A stretch of DNA of 64,000 bases from DASZVB01 sp035545855. Its GTDB lineage: Bacteria; Myxococcota_A; Polyangia; Polyangiales; Polyangiaceae. The notes beneath the pieces are model-generated. The model worked only from the letters and a program-made list of their open reading frames with translations, did not search any database and was not told where the DNA came from. The stretch is taken from contig DASZXK010000053.1 in assembly GCA_035545855.1 (NCBI GenBank), forward strand, positions 29,706-93,705, written 5' to 3'. The first letter of the stretch is position 1; every line of letters starts with the position of its first letter. Shown here piece after piece: positions 1-8,191 of this stretch. The translations under genes were made by a program, and so were the position numbers.

Positions 1-1116
1 TTCCCGGCCCTCGTCGTGCTCGGCACCGTGCCGTTCGCGGACACGCTCTGCTTCGGCCCGGCCCAGAGCGACGTGAACCTCGGCCCGATCCGTCTGATCC
101 GTCAGGGGCACCTGGATCCGCGGCAGCTCCTCGCCATGGTCCCGCGGGACGGCGTGTGCCACGAGTTCGCGCTGAAGCTCCAGGTGTCGGACCTCGACAT
201 CGGGCTCCTCTACTTCTTCGCGCTCGCCGGCACGGGCATCGTGGGCGCCGCGCTCGCCGGCTGGTCGAGCGACAACAAGTACAGCCTCCTCGGCGGCCTC
301 CGCGCCGCGAGCCAGATGGTCTCCTACGAGGTGACGCTCGGGCTCACCATCGTCGGCGCCGTCATGGTGTACGGCACCCTCCGCGTGGACGAGATGGTCC
401 GCTGGCAGGCCGAGAACACGTGGGGCATCTTCGTTCAACCCCTCGGGTTCATTCTGTTCTTCGCCGCCTCCGTCGCGGAGTCGAAGCGCATTCCGTTCGA
501 CCTCCCGGAGGGGGAGAGCGAGCTCGTCGCGGGCTACTTCACGGAGTACTCGGGCATGAAGTTCGCGATGTTCTTCTTCGCGGAATACGTCGCGGTCGTC
601 ACGTCCGCCGCGCTCATGGCGGCCGTCTTCTTCGGCGGCTGGCACCTGCCGTTCGTCGCGCGCGACGGCATTCACCTCGCCATCGGGGACACGGTGATCT
701 TCGACCAGGCGCTCGGGCACGGCCAGGTCGTGCTCCTCGGCTTCCTCGCGATGGTCGTGAAGACGATCGTGCTCTGCATGATCCAGCTCACGATCCGGTG
801 GACGCTGCCTCGCTTCCGCTACGACCAGCTCATGCGCCTCGGGTGGAGGAAGCTCCTGCCGGCGTCGCTCGGGAACGTCCTGGTGACGGCGCTCGGCGTC
901 CTCGCCGTTCAGTCGGCGGGTCCGTCCGTCGTCCGCGCGCTCGGCATCGCCGGGGACCTGACGGAGGCCTTCGTGGCCCTCGTCGGACTCGTCCTCGCCG
1001 TCGCCTTCGTTCGCTTCCTGCTCGCGCCGGCGGAGCACCGCCGCGTCCTCTCCAGCACGTCCGCGAAGTTCACCCAGATGATGGGCGGTACGCGCACCGC
1101 GAAGATGGGAGCCTGA
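1..1116 (+). CDS. nuoH: NADH-quinone oxidoreductase subunit H (5' end outside window)
   Basis: Membrane subunit of respiratory complex I that lies at the junction of the peripheral and membrane arms and helps form the quinone site. The reading frame is open from base 1, so the N-terminus lies upstream; about 371 residues are visible. The family signature SKRIPFDLPEGESELVAGY, followed by EYSG, is present near base 480-560. At least six hydrophobic segments follow each other, as expected for this multi-spanning protein. The next gene is nuoI, 10 bp downstream, as in ordinary nuo clusters. An internal GTG at base 16 is not the true start, because conserved residues lie before it. Confidence 0.95.
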   Translation, partial: FPALVVLGTVPFADTLCFGPAQSDVNLGPIRLIRQGHLDPRQLLAMVPRDGVCHEFALKLQVSDLDIGLLYFFALAGTGIVGAALAGWSSDNKYSLLGGLRAASQMVSYEVTLGLTIVGAVMVYGTLRVDEMVRWQAENTWGIFVQPLGFILFFAASVAESKRIPFDLPEGESELVAGYFTEYSGMKFAMFFFAEYVAVVTSAALMAAVFFGGWHLPFVARDGIHLAIGDTVIFDQALGHGQVVLLGFLAMVVKTIVLCMIQLTIRWTLPRFRYDQLMRLGWRKLLPASLGNVLVTALGVLAVQSAGPSVVRALGIAGDLTEAFVALVGLVLAVAFVRFLLAPAEHRRVLSSTSAKFTQMMGGTRTAKMGA

Positions 1117-1126
1117 GGAACCTCAC

Positions 1127-1783
1127 ATGAGCCAGTCCACCCAGCCGCTCGGTCCGAAGAAGGTCGTCGGAAAGCCCGTGGCGCGCCCGAAGCGCACGCC
1201 GGCCGTCCAGAGCTACGTGCCCGAGGTCGTGAAAGGCCTCGGCCTCACGATGAGCCACTTCTTCCGCAACGCGAAGGAGATGGTCCTCGGCCAGCGGAAC
1301 GACCCGGTCCTCGATGGCATCAGCGACGGCGTGAACACCATCTCGTACCCGGAGCAGCGGCGCCCGTACCCGGAGCGGTTCCGCGGCGTGCACCGTCTCA
1401 CGCACCGGGAAGACGGCTCTCCCCGTTGCGTGGCGTGTCTCTGCTGCTCCACGGCGTGCCCCGCGCAGTGCATCCACATCGAGCCCGCGGAGTACCCCGA
1501 GGGGGATCCGAAGCGCGGATACGAGCGCTTCCCCGCGAAGTTCGTCATCGACGAGCTCCGGTGCGTCTTCTGCGGCTTCTGCGTGGAAGCGTGCCCGTGC
1601 GACGCCATCCGGATGGACACCGGCGTGCACCCCGCTCCGTACGACTCTCGCGATCAGTTCATCTTCGAGAAGGATCTCCTGATGAGCTACGCCGGCCGGG
1701 ACGGCACGCAGGTCACCGCGAACCCGCGACACGAGCCCGGTGACCCGACGCACCCGGGCATCGATCGCCTGAAGTCGCACTAG
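1127..1783 (+). CDS. nuoI: NADH-quinone oxidoreductase subunit I, 2x[4Fe-4S] ferredoxin-type
   Basis: Peripheral-arm subunit of complex I that carries two [4Fe-4S] clusters (N6a/N6b) on the electron path to quinone. Two classic motifs are visible: C101, C104, C107 and C111-P, then C146, C149, C152 and C156-P. The protein is 218 residues, somewhat longer than the usual 160-180 because of an N-terminal extension rich in Lys and Pro. It begins 10 bp after nuoH on the same strand. Unusually the cluster does not continue with nuoJ; gatB follows 10 bp later. Confidence 0.95.
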   Translation: MSQSTQPLGPKKVVGKPVARPKRTPAVQSYVPEVVKGLGLTMSHFFRNAKEMVLGQRNDPVLDGISDGVNTISYPEQRRPYPERFRGVHRLTHREDGSPRCVACLCCSTACPAQCIHIEPAEYPEGDPKRGYERFPAKFVIDELRCVFCGFCVEACPCDAIRMDTGVHPAPYDSRDQFIFEKDLLMSYAGRDGTQVTANPRHEPGDPTHPGIDRLKSH

Positions 1784-1793
1784 GCGGCTGCCG

Positions 1794-3224
1794 ATGAACT
1801 ACGAGACGGTCATCGGTCTCGAAGTCCACGCGCAGCTCCTCGTCTCGAGCAAGCTCTTCTGCGGCTGCTCGACGGAGTTCGGGGCGGAAGCGAACGAGCA
1901 CGTGTGCCCGACTTGCCTCGGGCTTCCCGGCTCCCTGCCGGTCACGAACGAGAAGGCGGTGCGGCTCGCGGTCCGCGCGGCGCTCGCGCTCGGGTGCACC
2001 CTGAACGAAAAGAGCATCTTCGCGCGAAAGCAGTACTTCTATCCGGACCTGCCGAAGGGCTACCAGATCTCGCAGTACGACGAGCCTTTCTCGGAGCACG
2101 GGCACCTGGACGTGGAAGTGGACGGAAAGACGCGCCGCATCCGCATCCTCCGCATCCACATGGAGGAGGACGCCGGGAAGAGCGTGCACGGGGTCGGGGG
2201 AGACTCCCTCGTCGATCTGAACCGCGCGGGAACTCCGCTCATCGAGATCGTGAGCGAGCCGGACATTCGCTCGAGCGCGGAAGCCGCGGCATACCTCCGC
2301 TCGCTCCGGGACATCCTGATCTTCGCGGGCGTGAACGACGGCAACCTGGAAGAAGGAAGCTTTCGCTGCGACGCCAACGTTTCGATCCGCCCCGCCGGTC
2401 AGGAAAAGCTCGGCACGCGCACGGAGCTGAAGAACATCAACTCGTTCCGGTTCGTGCAGAAGGCGATCGACGTCGAGGTCGCCCGGCAGCAGGCCGTGCT
2501 CGAGGGCGGCGGTCGCGTCGTGCAGGAGACGCGGTCCTTCGATCCGGAGACGGGAAAGACGGCGACGCTCCGGTCCAAGGAAGAAGCGCACGACTACCGA
2601 TACTTCCCCGATCCGGATCTCCCCCCGCTCACCCTCTCGCCCACGCTGGTCGCGGAGGAGCGCGCGGCGACCCCGGAGCTCCCCGTGGCGGTCCGGAAGC
2701 GTTTCACGGAGGAGCTCGGCCTTCCGCCCGCCCAGGCCCAGACCCTGACGGGCCACCCCGCGTACGTCCGCTTCTTCGAGGAGGCGCGCGCGCTCTTCCC
2801 GCACGCGGTGAAGCTCGCGAACTGGGTGACGACGGAGGTCCTTCGAGACACGAAGGCGCACGGCCTCGAGGTGACGTTTCCGGTGAGCCCGAAGCAGGTC
2901 GCTGAGCTCCTCTCCCTGGTGGAAAAGGGGGAGATCAGCGGCAAGCAGGCGAAGGAAGTCCACCAGGCGATCGTCGGGACGGAGGAGAGCCCGCTCGCCG
3001 TCGTCGAGAAGCGGGGCATGAAGGTCGTCTCGGACGAGGGCGCGATCCGTGCCGTCGTCGAGAAGGTCCTCGCCGCGAACGAGAAGCAGGTCGCCGAGTA
3101 CCGTTCCGGCAAGAAGGGCATCCTCGGCTACTTCGTCGGTCGGATCATGAAGGAGACGAAGGGTTCTGCGAACCCGAAGCTCGTGAACGATCTGGTCGTG
3201 AAGCTGCTCGACGGCGGGTCGTGA
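1794..3224 (+). CDS. gatB: Asp-tRNA(Asn)/Glu-tRNA(Gln) amidotransferase subunit B
   Basis: GatB activates mischarged Glu-tRNA(Gln) or Asp-tRNA(Asn) in the GatCAB complex, so the organism probably lacks a direct glutaminyl- or asparaginyl-tRNA route for at least one of them. The N-terminus YETVIGLEVHAQL is diagnostic. Zinc-ligand cysteines appear as FCGCS and VCPTCLG. The length, 476 residues, is normal and includes the C-terminal YqeY-like tail domain (residues about 330-476). gatA and gatC are not in the window. The gene ends one base before the GTG of mtnA, so the two are probably cotranscribed. Confidence 0.97.
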   Translation: MNYETVIGLEVHAQLLVSSKLFCGCSTEFGAEANEHVCPTCLGLPGSLPVTNEKAVRLAVRAALALGCTLNEKSIFARKQYFYPDLPKGYQISQYDEPFSEHGHLDVEVDGKTRRIRILRIHMEEDAGKSVHGVGGDSLVDLNRAGTPLIEIVSEPDIRSSAEAAAYLRSLRDILIFAGVNDGNLEEGSFRCDANVSIRPAGQEKLGTRTELKNINSFRFVQKAIDVEVARQQAVLEGGGRVVQETRSFDPETGKTATLRSKEEAHDYRYFPDPDLPPLTLSPTLVAEERAATPELPVAVRKRFTEELGLPPAQAQTLTGHPAYVRFFEEARALFPHAVKLANWVTTEVLRDTKAHGLEVTFPVSPKQVAELLSLVEKGEISGKQAKEVHQAIVGTEESPLAVVEKRGMKVVSDEGAIRAVVEKVLAANEKQVAEYRSGKKGILGYFVGRIMKETKGSANPKLVNDLVVKLLDGGS

Positions 3225-3225
3225 C

Positions 3226-4284
3226 GTGGCGGGGGTTCCGCACCCGGCGCCGATGAGCGAAGCGCCGTATTCGCCCGTCGAGCTCCTCCCGGGGGACGAC
3301 GCCGTCGTGCTGCTCGACCAGCGGGAGCTTCCCGCGCAGGAGATCTATCTTCGCCTGACGACGGTGGAGGAGGTCGCGCGCGCGATCGCGGAGATGGCCG
3401 TCCGGGGCGCGCCGGCGATCGGCATCGCTGCGGCGTATGGACTCGTCCTCGCCGCTCGGAAGGGCGCGGACCTGGTCGCCGCCGAGCGGTTGCTCGCCGG
3501 GACGCGCCCGACGGCCGTGAACCTGTTCTGGGCGCTCGCCAGGATGCGTCGCGCCGCGGAGCGCGCGCCGCGCTCGGCCCTGGCAGACGTGCTCGCCGCG
3601 GAAGCCCGCGCGATTCACGGCGAGGACCGGGACGCCTGTCGCCGGATGGGCGCGGTCGGTGCCGCGCTCGTGCCGGACGGCTCGGCGGTGCTCACGCACT
3701 GCAACGCCGGAGCCCTCGCCACGGGCGGGTACGGGACGGCGCTCGGCGTCCTCCGCGCAGCGCACGAGGCGGGCAAGCGAATCCGCGTGCTCGCGAACGA
3801 GACGCGGCCGTACCTCCAGGGAGCCCGACTCACCGCGTGGGAGCTGTCGCGTCTCGGCATGGATGTCACGGTCGTCACGGAAGGCATGGACGGTCACCTG
3901 TTCTCGCGGGGCGAGATCGATCTCGTCGTCGTGGGCGCGGATCGCGTCGCGGCGAACGGCGACGTCGCGAACAAGATCGGGACGTACGGCGTCGCGTGCC
4001 TCGCGAGACTGCACGATCGCCCGTTCCTGGTGGCGGCTCCGTGGTCCACGGTGGATCTCGCCTGCCCGGACGGGGGCGCCATCCGCATCGAGGAGCGGCC
4101 GGCGACGGAGGTGACGGAGTTCCGCGGCGTCCGGCTCGCCCCGTCGGGCGTCCCGGCGCGCCATCCGGCGTTCGACGTGACCCCGGCCCGGCTGGTTTCG
4201 GCCATCGTCACGGAGCGTGGCCTCGTCCGGCCCGTCTCCGCCGGGGAGCTCGCCCGCGTCGGTGGCGCGGCCGATCCGGGGTAG
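3226..4284 (+). CDS. mtnA: S-methyl-5-thioribose-1-phosphate isomerase
   Basis: Methionine-salvage enzyme that converts methylthioribose-1-phosphate to methylthioribulose-1-phosphate, a member of the eIF2B alpha-like family. Visible signatures are VRGAPAIGIAAAYG near residue 60, the catalytic-cysteine segment LTHCNAGALATGGYGTALG, and the catalytic-aspartate segment VVGADRVAANGDVANKIGTY. The GTG at 3226 gives 352 residues; an in-frame ATG at 3253 would give 343 and leaves the conserved domain intact, so the start is not certain. It follows gatB by one base. No other mtn gene is in the window. Confidence 0.95.
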   Translation: MAGVPHPAPMSEAPYSPVELLPGDDAVVLLDQRELPAQEIYLRLTTVEEVARAIAEMAVRGAPAIGIAAAYGLVLAARKGADLVAAERLLAGTRPTAVNLFWALARMRRAAERAPRSALADVLAAEARAIHGEDRDACRRMGAVGAALVPDGSAVLTHCNAGALATGGYGTALGVLRAAHEAGKRIRVLANETRPYLQGARLTAWELSRLGMDVTVVTEGMDGHLFSRGEIDLVVVGADRVAANGDVANKIGTYGVACLARLHDRPFLVAAPWSTVDLACPDGGAIRIEERPATEVTEFRGVRLAPSGVPARHPAFDVTPARLVSAIVTERGLVRPVSAGELARVGGAADPG

Positions 4285-4292
4285 AGTAAGGC

Positions 4293-5345
4293 GTGCCGCC
4301 GGAGAGCCTGCCCGAAAAGAGAGAGCGAAAGCCAGCCTGGCTCAAGGTCCGGGCGCCCGGCGGAGAGCGCTACGCCGAGCTCAAGAAGACGCTCCGCGCG
4401 CTCGACCTGAACACGGTGTGCGAGGAGGCCCGGTGCCCGAACGTCGCCGAGTGCTGGGGCTCCGGCACGGCGACGGTCATGGTGCTCGGTCACACGTGCA
4501 CGCGCGGCTGCCGGTTCTGCGCCGTCACGACCGGCAATCCGAGGGGCGCGGTCGATCCACGGGAGCCCGTTCACGTCGCGCGCGCCATCGGCTCGATCGG
4601 CCTTCGGTACGTCGTGCTCACGATGGTCGACCGGGACGATCTCCTCGACGGCGGAGCCGCTCACGTCGCCGAGACGATCGCGGGTCTCCACGAGCGAGAT
4701 CCCGAGCTCCTCGTCGAGGCGCTCGTCGGGGACTTCTCCGGGCGCCTCCGCGACGTGGACACGCTGCTCGCCTCGCGCCCGGACGTGTTCGCGCACAACG
4801 TCGAGGTCCCGCGCCGACTCACGCCGATCATCCGGGATCCGCGCTGCTCGTACGATCGCTCGCTTTCCGTGCTCCGTCACGCGAAGGAGCGAGCGCCGGA
4901 GCGACTGACGAAGAGCTCGATCATGGTCGGCGTCGGCGAGACGGACGACGAGATCTTCGAGACGCTCTCGGACCTGAAGAGCGCGGGCGTCGACGTCGTG
5001 ACGCTCGGGCAGTACCTCCGGCCGACGCCGAAGCACGCGGAGGTGAAGCGCTTCGTGGACCCGGCGGGGTTCGCGGAGTACGAGCGTCGGGGGAAGGAGC
5101 TCGGGTTCGCGTTCGTGGCATCCGGGCCTCTCGTTCGCTCGAGCTACCACGCGGCCGAGGCCTTCATCGCCGCGGCCCTCCGTCCCGCCGCGGGCGCGGA
5201 ACTCGCTGCCCGGGCGCGGAGCGCTCGCCGGGAGGGCGAGGCGCCGGCCGCCGCGACGTTCGGGGACCCGGCTGGAGAGGCTCCCCTCGCGGCCGGCGAG
5301 GACGCGCTGATCTCGCCCGCGGCCCTGAACCGGGCGAGGCGGTAG
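4293..5345 (+). CDS. lipA: Lipoyl synthase (radical SAM)
   Basis: LipA inserts two sulfur atoms into octanoyl groups on lipoyl domains. Both iron-sulfur sites can be read: the auxiliary cluster C43-x4-C48-x5-C54 and the radical SAM motif C69-x3-C73-x2-C76 (CTRGCRFC). The family's C-terminal RSSY serine motif is present (LVRSSYHAAE). The 350 residues include a C-terminal Ala/Arg-rich extension of about 55 residues beyond the usual end. It starts at GTG 4293, 8 bp after mtnA. Three genes downstream lies a lipoylated E2 subunit, which is a plausible substrate. Confidence 0.96.
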   Translation: MPPESLPEKRERKPAWLKVRAPGGERYAELKKTLRALDLNTVCEEARCPNVAECWGSGTATVMVLGHTCTRGCRFCAVTTGNPRGAVDPREPVHVARAIGSIGLRYVVLTMVDRDDLLDGGAAHVAETIAGLHERDPELLVEALVGDFSGRLRDVDTLLASRPDVFAHNVEVPRRLTPIIRDPRCSYDRSLSVLRHAKERAPERLTKSSIMVGVGETDDEIFETLSDLKSAGVDVVTLGQYLRPTPKHAEVKRFVDPAGFAEYERRGKELGFAFVASGPLVRSSYHAAEAFIAAALRPAAGAELAARARSARREGEAPAAATFGDPAGEAPLAAGEDALISPAALNRARR

Positions 5346-5384
5346 AAAAGACCTCGCCCGTCGTATTACGCTCGCCTCACACTC

Positions 5385-5957
5385 ATGCCCGACACGGTCC
5401 CGCCGCGGAGTCTGCTGGACAAGCTCGCGAAGACCCTGCGGGAGCCGGCCCCGATGTCCGGAGGCACGCACGGGTCGCTCCTCACGCTGTCCGGTGCGCA
5501 GTACGGTTCGCACCAGGGCGAGGAGGACCTCACGCAGCCGACTGGATTCGACCCGCAAGCCGCCGCGCTATTCGAAGCGGTGGTCGAGGGGGCGTACCTC
5601 GTCGCGAACGCGGACGGCGAGTTCGACGACACGGAGCGCTCGGCGTTCCAGCACGTCGTCCTGGCCGCGTGCGGCGGCAGCGTCACGGAGAGTCAGCTCC
5701 GGGCACTGCTCGCCGACCTCGAGGACCTGCTCGCGGAGGACGGCCCGGACAAGCGCGCGCAGATGGTCGCGCGCAGCATCGGCAAACCCGAGCAGGCGCG
5801 CGAGGTGCTCCGGATCGCCGCCCTCATCGCGCAGATTTCCGAGGGGGTGAGCGACGTCGAGCGAAAGACGCTCGAACGCCTCGCCGCGGAATTTCGCCTC
5901 CCCGACGGGGCCGTCGACGCCGCGCTCGCGGAGGTCGCGCGGGCCCTCGCGGATTGA
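5385..5957 (+). CDS. TerB-like helical protein, function unknown
   Basis: A 190-residue soluble protein whose C-terminal two thirds (about 65-190) match the TerB fold: helices with the recurring ANADGEFDDTE acidic signature, a second helical half with VSDVERKTLERLAAEF, and overall acidic charge. TerB-type domains are found in tellurite-resistance and DjlA-like proteins and may bind metal; no function can be assigned here. The N-terminal 60 residues are low complexity. It sits between lipA and the 2-oxoacid dehydrogenase genes on the same strand, 39 bp after lipA. Confidence 0.7.
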   Translation: MPDTVPPRSLLDKLAKTLREPAPMSGGTHGSLLTLSGAQYGSHQGEEDLTQPTGFDPQAAALFEAVVEGAYLVANADGEFDDTERSAFQHVVLAACGGSVTESQLRALLADLEDLLAEDGPDKRAQMVARSIGKPEQAREVLRIAALIAQISEGVSDVERKTLERLAAEFRLPDGAVDAALAEVARALAD

Positions 5958-6035
5958 CCGAAGTCCGCTTGCGTCACGTCGTCGGCGCGATGGTTCTCGC
6001 ACTATCGCGGATGGTGAATTAGGCTCGACCTCCGC

Positions 6036-7166
6036 ATGGACGGAACGGAGACGACGCACGCCCGCGGCCCGGATTCGGACGCGAAAGACGTGCTGCGCAT
6101 CCTCGGAGCGGACGGATCGGTCGTTCCGGAGCTCGACCCGAAGCTCTCGGACGCGGAGGCGACGACCGTCCTCTCGCACATGATCCAGACCCGCTTCCTG
6201 GACGAACGCCTCACGGCCCTCCAGAGGCAGGGGCGCATCGGGTTCCACGTGGGCTCCCTCGGGGAGGAAGGCGCCATCATCGGGTCGGCGTTCGCGATGC
6301 GCGAGCAGGACTGGCTATTCCCCTGCTACCGGGAGTTCGGCGCTGCCCTCCTCCGCGGTCTGGATTTCCAGCGCTTCATCGACAACATGTTCGGCAACGC
6401 GAACGACACGGTGAAGGGGCGCCAGATGCCCGATCACTACACGTGTCGCGCCGCGCACTGGCTCTCCATCAGCTCGCCGGTGGGAACGCAGATCACGCAG
6501 GCCGTCGGCTTCGCGTGGGCCGGCAAGCTCAAGAAGCAGAACCTCTCCACGCTCGTCTACTTCGGGGACGGCGCGACGAGCTCGTCGGACTTCCACTCCG
6601 GGATGAACTTCGCGGGCGTGCAGAAGATCCCCGTCGTGTTCTTCTGCCGGAACAACGGCTGGGCCATCAGCGTTCCGGCGGAGCGGCAGACGGCGTCCGC
6701 GACGTTCGCGGAGAAGGGCATCGCCTACGGCGTCCCCGGCGTCCGGGTGGACGGCAACGACGTCTTCGCCGTCATCTCGGCCGTCCGCGCCGCGGTCCAG
6801 CGCGCCACGGCCGGGCAGGGCCCGACGCTCATCGAGGCGCTCACGTACCGCATGGGCGGCCACTCGACGAGCGACGATCCGAATGCGTACCGCGGGTCGG
6901 ACCAGCTGAAGCCCTGGGCCGATAGAGATCCGATCGAGCGCCTCCGGAAGTACCTCGTCGCGCGGAACGCCTGGGGTCCGGACGCCGAGCAGAAGTTCGT
7001 CGAAGGCCTCGATCGCAAGTTCCGGGAGGCGGTGGAGATCGCGGAACACACGCCGCGCCCGCGCCTCGAAACGATGTTCGAGGACGTCTACCAGACCCAA
7101 CCCTGGCACCTCGTGGAGGAACAGAACGAGCTCCTCGCCGGACCCCGGCCCGAGGGCAGTCACTGA
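6036..7166 (+). CDS. 2-oxoacid dehydrogenase E1 alpha subunit (branched-chain type)
   Basis: Thiamine-diphosphate subunit that decarboxylates a 2-oxoacid and passes the acyl group to E2. The ThDP-binding motif starts at YFGDGATSSSDFH and ends at FCRNNGWAIS. The phosphorylation-loop region YRMGGHSTSDDPNAYRG resembles branched-chain E1 alpha (BkdA1) more than the pyruvate enzyme of Firmicutes, and RQMPDHY fits the same assignment. The length, 376 residues, is normal. E1 beta follows 27 bp later and E2 after that. Pyruvate dehydrogenase activity cannot be excluded from sequence alone. Confidence 0.9.
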   Translation: MDGTETTHARGPDSDAKDVLRILGADGSVVPELDPKLSDAEATTVLSHMIQTRFLDERLTALQRQGRIGFHVGSLGEEGAIIGSAFAMREQDWLFPCYREFGAALLRGLDFQRFIDNMFGNANDTVKGRQMPDHYTCRAAHWLSISSPVGTQITQAVGFAWAGKLKKQNLSTLVYFGDGATSSSDFHSGMNFAGVQKIPVVFFCRNNGWAISVPAERQTASATFAEKGIAYGVPGVRVDGNDVFAVISAVRAAVQRATAGQGPTLIEALTYRMGGHSTSDDPNAYRGSDQLKPWADRDPIERLRKYLVARNAWGPDAEQKFVEGLDRKFREAVEIAEHTPRPRLETMFEDVYQTQPWHLVEEQNELLAGPRPEGSH

Positions 7167-7193
7167 AATCGAAGGACGACGAGAAGACTCCCA

Positions 7194-8168
7194 ATGCCGC
7201 AGATGAACATGGTCCAGGCGATCAACGACGCGCTCCGCGTGGAGATGCGAAAGGACGATCGCGTCGTCATCCTGGGGGAGGACGTCGGGCGCGTCGGGGG
7301 CGTGTTCCGGGTCACTCAGGGGCTCTTCGACGAGTTCGGCGAAGACCGGGTGATCGACACGCCCCTGAGCGAGAACGGCATCGTCGGCTGCGCCATCGGC
7401 ATGGCGCTCTACGGCCTCGTCCCGGTGCCGGAGATCCAGTTCGCGGACTTCATCTGGCCCGCGTACGACCAGATCGTGAACGAGCTCGCGAAGTACCGGT
7501 ATCGCTCCGGCGGGGAGTACTCCGCGAAGATGGTCATCCGGACGCCCGTCGGCGGCGGAATCCGCGGCGGCCACTACCACTCGCAGCACCCCGAAGCGCC
7601 GTTCGTCCACGTGCCGGGGCTCAAGGTCGTGTGCCCGTCGAATCCGTACGACGCGAAGGGCCTCCTCCTCTCCGCCATCCGCGATCCGGACCCCGTGATC
7701 TTCTTCGAGCCGAAGCGGATCTACCGCGCCGCCAAGGGGCTCGTGCCGGAAGGGGACTTCACGGTCCCCATCGGGGCGGCCTCCGTGGCGAGGGAAGGGA
7801 AGCACGTCACGGTCATCGCCTACGGCGCGATGCTGTACGAGGCCCTGGATGCAGCGACGAAGGCCGCCGAGCAAGGCGTGGACGCCGAGGTCATCGACCT
7901 CCGCACTCTGTGGCCGCTGGACGTGGACACCGTCGTGGCCAGCGTGAAGAAGACGGGCCGCGTCGTCGTCGTGCACGAGGCGCCGCGGACCTGCGGTCTC
8001 GGCGCGGAGATCGTGAGCCTCGTCTCCGAGCGCGCCTTCTACCACCTCGAAGCGCCGCCGGTTCGCGTCACGGGGTTCGACACGCCGTTCCCGTACACGC
8101 TGGAGCTCGAGTACCTGCCGCTGTCCCACCGCATCGTGCCCGCCATCCTCGGCGCGGCGAAGAACTGA
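7194..8168 (+). CDS. 2-oxoacid dehydrogenase E1 beta subunit
   Basis: Partner of E1 alpha in the alpha2-beta2 decarboxylase. Typical beta-subunit signatures are visible: NMVQAINDAL near the start, VVILGEDVGRVGGVFRVTQG, the segment DTPLSENGIVGCAIGMALYG, and the C-terminal VVVVHEAPRTCGLGAEIVS. The length, 324 residues, matches the family. The start is the ATG at 7194, preceded by the purine-rich GGACGACGAGAAG. E2 begins 23 bp downstream, so the three genes form one transcription unit. No dihydrolipoamide dehydrogenase (E3) gene is in the window. Confidence 0.93.
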   Translation: MPQMNMVQAINDALRVEMRKDDRVVILGEDVGRVGGVFRVTQGLFDEFGEDRVIDTPLSENGIVGCAIGMALYGLVPVPEIQFADFIWPAYDQIVNELAKYRYRSGGEYSAKMVIRTPVGGGIRGGHYHSQHPEAPFVHVPGLKVVCPSNPYDAKGLLLSAIRDPDPVIFFEPKRIYRAAKGLVPEGDFTVPIGAASVAREGKHVTVIAYGAMLYEALDAATKAAEQGVDAEVIDLRTLWPLDVDTVVASVKKTGRVVVVHEAPRTCGLGAEIVSLVSERAFYHLEAPPVRVTGFDTPFPYTLELEYLPLSHRIVPAILGAAKN

Positions 8169-8191
8169 GGAACCGGAGAGCCACGGAAACC

